This document shows positions 63,879 through 64,000 of a stretch of 64,000 bases of DNA, piece after piece. Each line of letters opens with the position of its first letter. Position 1 is the first letter of the stretch. Source of the stretch: Streptomyces klenkii (GTDB lineage Bacteria; Actinomycetota; Actinomycetes; Streptomycetales; Streptomycetaceae); contig NZ_RBAM01000006.1 in the NCBI RefSeq assembly GCF_003626645.1, forward strand, positions 1 to 64,000. The letters are read 5' to 3'. Under the pieces are notes generated by a model. The model was given only the letters and a program-made list of their open reading frames with translations. It did not search any database and was not told where the DNA came from. The position numbers and the translations under genes were made by a program.

Positions 63879-64000
63879 GGCTTCTCCTCACTGATGTGAC
63901 TTGAGATGCATGGCGTGACGGTGCGGATTCTCCACGCTCTTCACAGGACCTCCAAGCCCGGAACCGGACACCCCGTCCCCGGCTTTCAGCCGAAGCGTTC

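Noticed and set aside
1-64000. tRNA, rRNA and integrase/attachment sites
   Set aside because: No cloverleaf-like or rRNA sequence was seen on reading both strands, and no integrase gene was found. A covariance-model scan (tRNAscan-SE, Infernal) would settle small RNAs.

Overview
The window is high-GC actinobacterial DNA with third-position GC bias, GGAGG-type ribosome sites, many GTG starts and ATGA-coupled genes. Together with a Tap/Tpg-type telomere operon, a 2-methylisoborneol pair, an ECF41 sigma factor and a bimodular NRPS, this points to Streptomyces or a close relative. The mix of intact accessory operons and broken fragments suggests the unstable arm of a linear chromosome or a large linear plasmid. 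No rRNA, tRNA or CRISPR array was recognised.

Layout. 0-7 kb is decayed: four broken IS5-type transposases, a broken TPR-type regulator, an ArsR-like regulator and an MFS exporter. 6.8-8.1 kb is a divergent metallo-hydrolase/MarR pair sharing a 38-bp palindromic operator. 8.3-10.2 kb holds remnants (DUF6086-like, PKS KR-ACP) and a possible small peptide gene. 10.2-19.4 kb is a compact biosynthetic operon: NRPS (C-A-T-C-A-T-TE, reading as acyl-Ser-Pro), FAD monooxygenase and SnoaL-like protein. It matches the pyrrolizidine/brabantamide logic and ends in a strong hairpin. 19.5-20.6 kb has a broken signal peptidase fused to a truncated membrane protein. 21-25.2 kb is a transporter, PucR regulator and 3-hydroxybutyrate dehydrogenase group. 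25-31 kb has a secreted-type propeller, a proline-rich repeat protein, a PaaK-like remnant, two alpha/beta hydrolases and a divergent LysR gene.

31-33.3 kb is the 2-methylisoborneol pair (GPP methyltransferase and terpene cyclase) without an adjacent cyclic-nucleotide-binding partner. 33.5-36.3 kb shows rearrangement scars: a frameshifted SARP, and a methyltransferase and a histidine kinase truncated head to head, with an intact response regulator. 36.4-39.6 kb is an ImmA/IrrE peptidase, MAB_1171c-type membrane protein and aldo/keto reductase unit. 40.4-41.9 kb is an ECF41 sigma factor with a SRPBCC partner and a recognisable own-type promoter. 42.1-44.5 kb is the HTH-tap-tpg telomere operon.

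44.6-50 kb has a secreted amidase, an MhuD-like heme monooxygenase and a tightly coupled three-gene operon (amidinotransferase, membrane di-iron desaturase, 2-oxoglutarate/Fe(II) oxygenase). That operon looks like an undescribed guanidine-containing small-molecule pathway. 50-64 kb is more ordinary: acid phosphatase, SnoaL protein, truncated ADP-ribosylglycohydrolase, EamA exporter, asparaginase, GMC oxidoreductase, lipoprotein, beta-propeller, pseudouridine catabolism pair, MscS channel and two envelope or secreted proteins.

The strongest candidates for something new are the amidinotransferase operon, the short divergent Tap/Tpg pair and the Ser-Pro NRPS cluster with its extra SnoaL gene and possible short upstream peptide. 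All calls come from reading the sequence and family knowledge; no searches were run.
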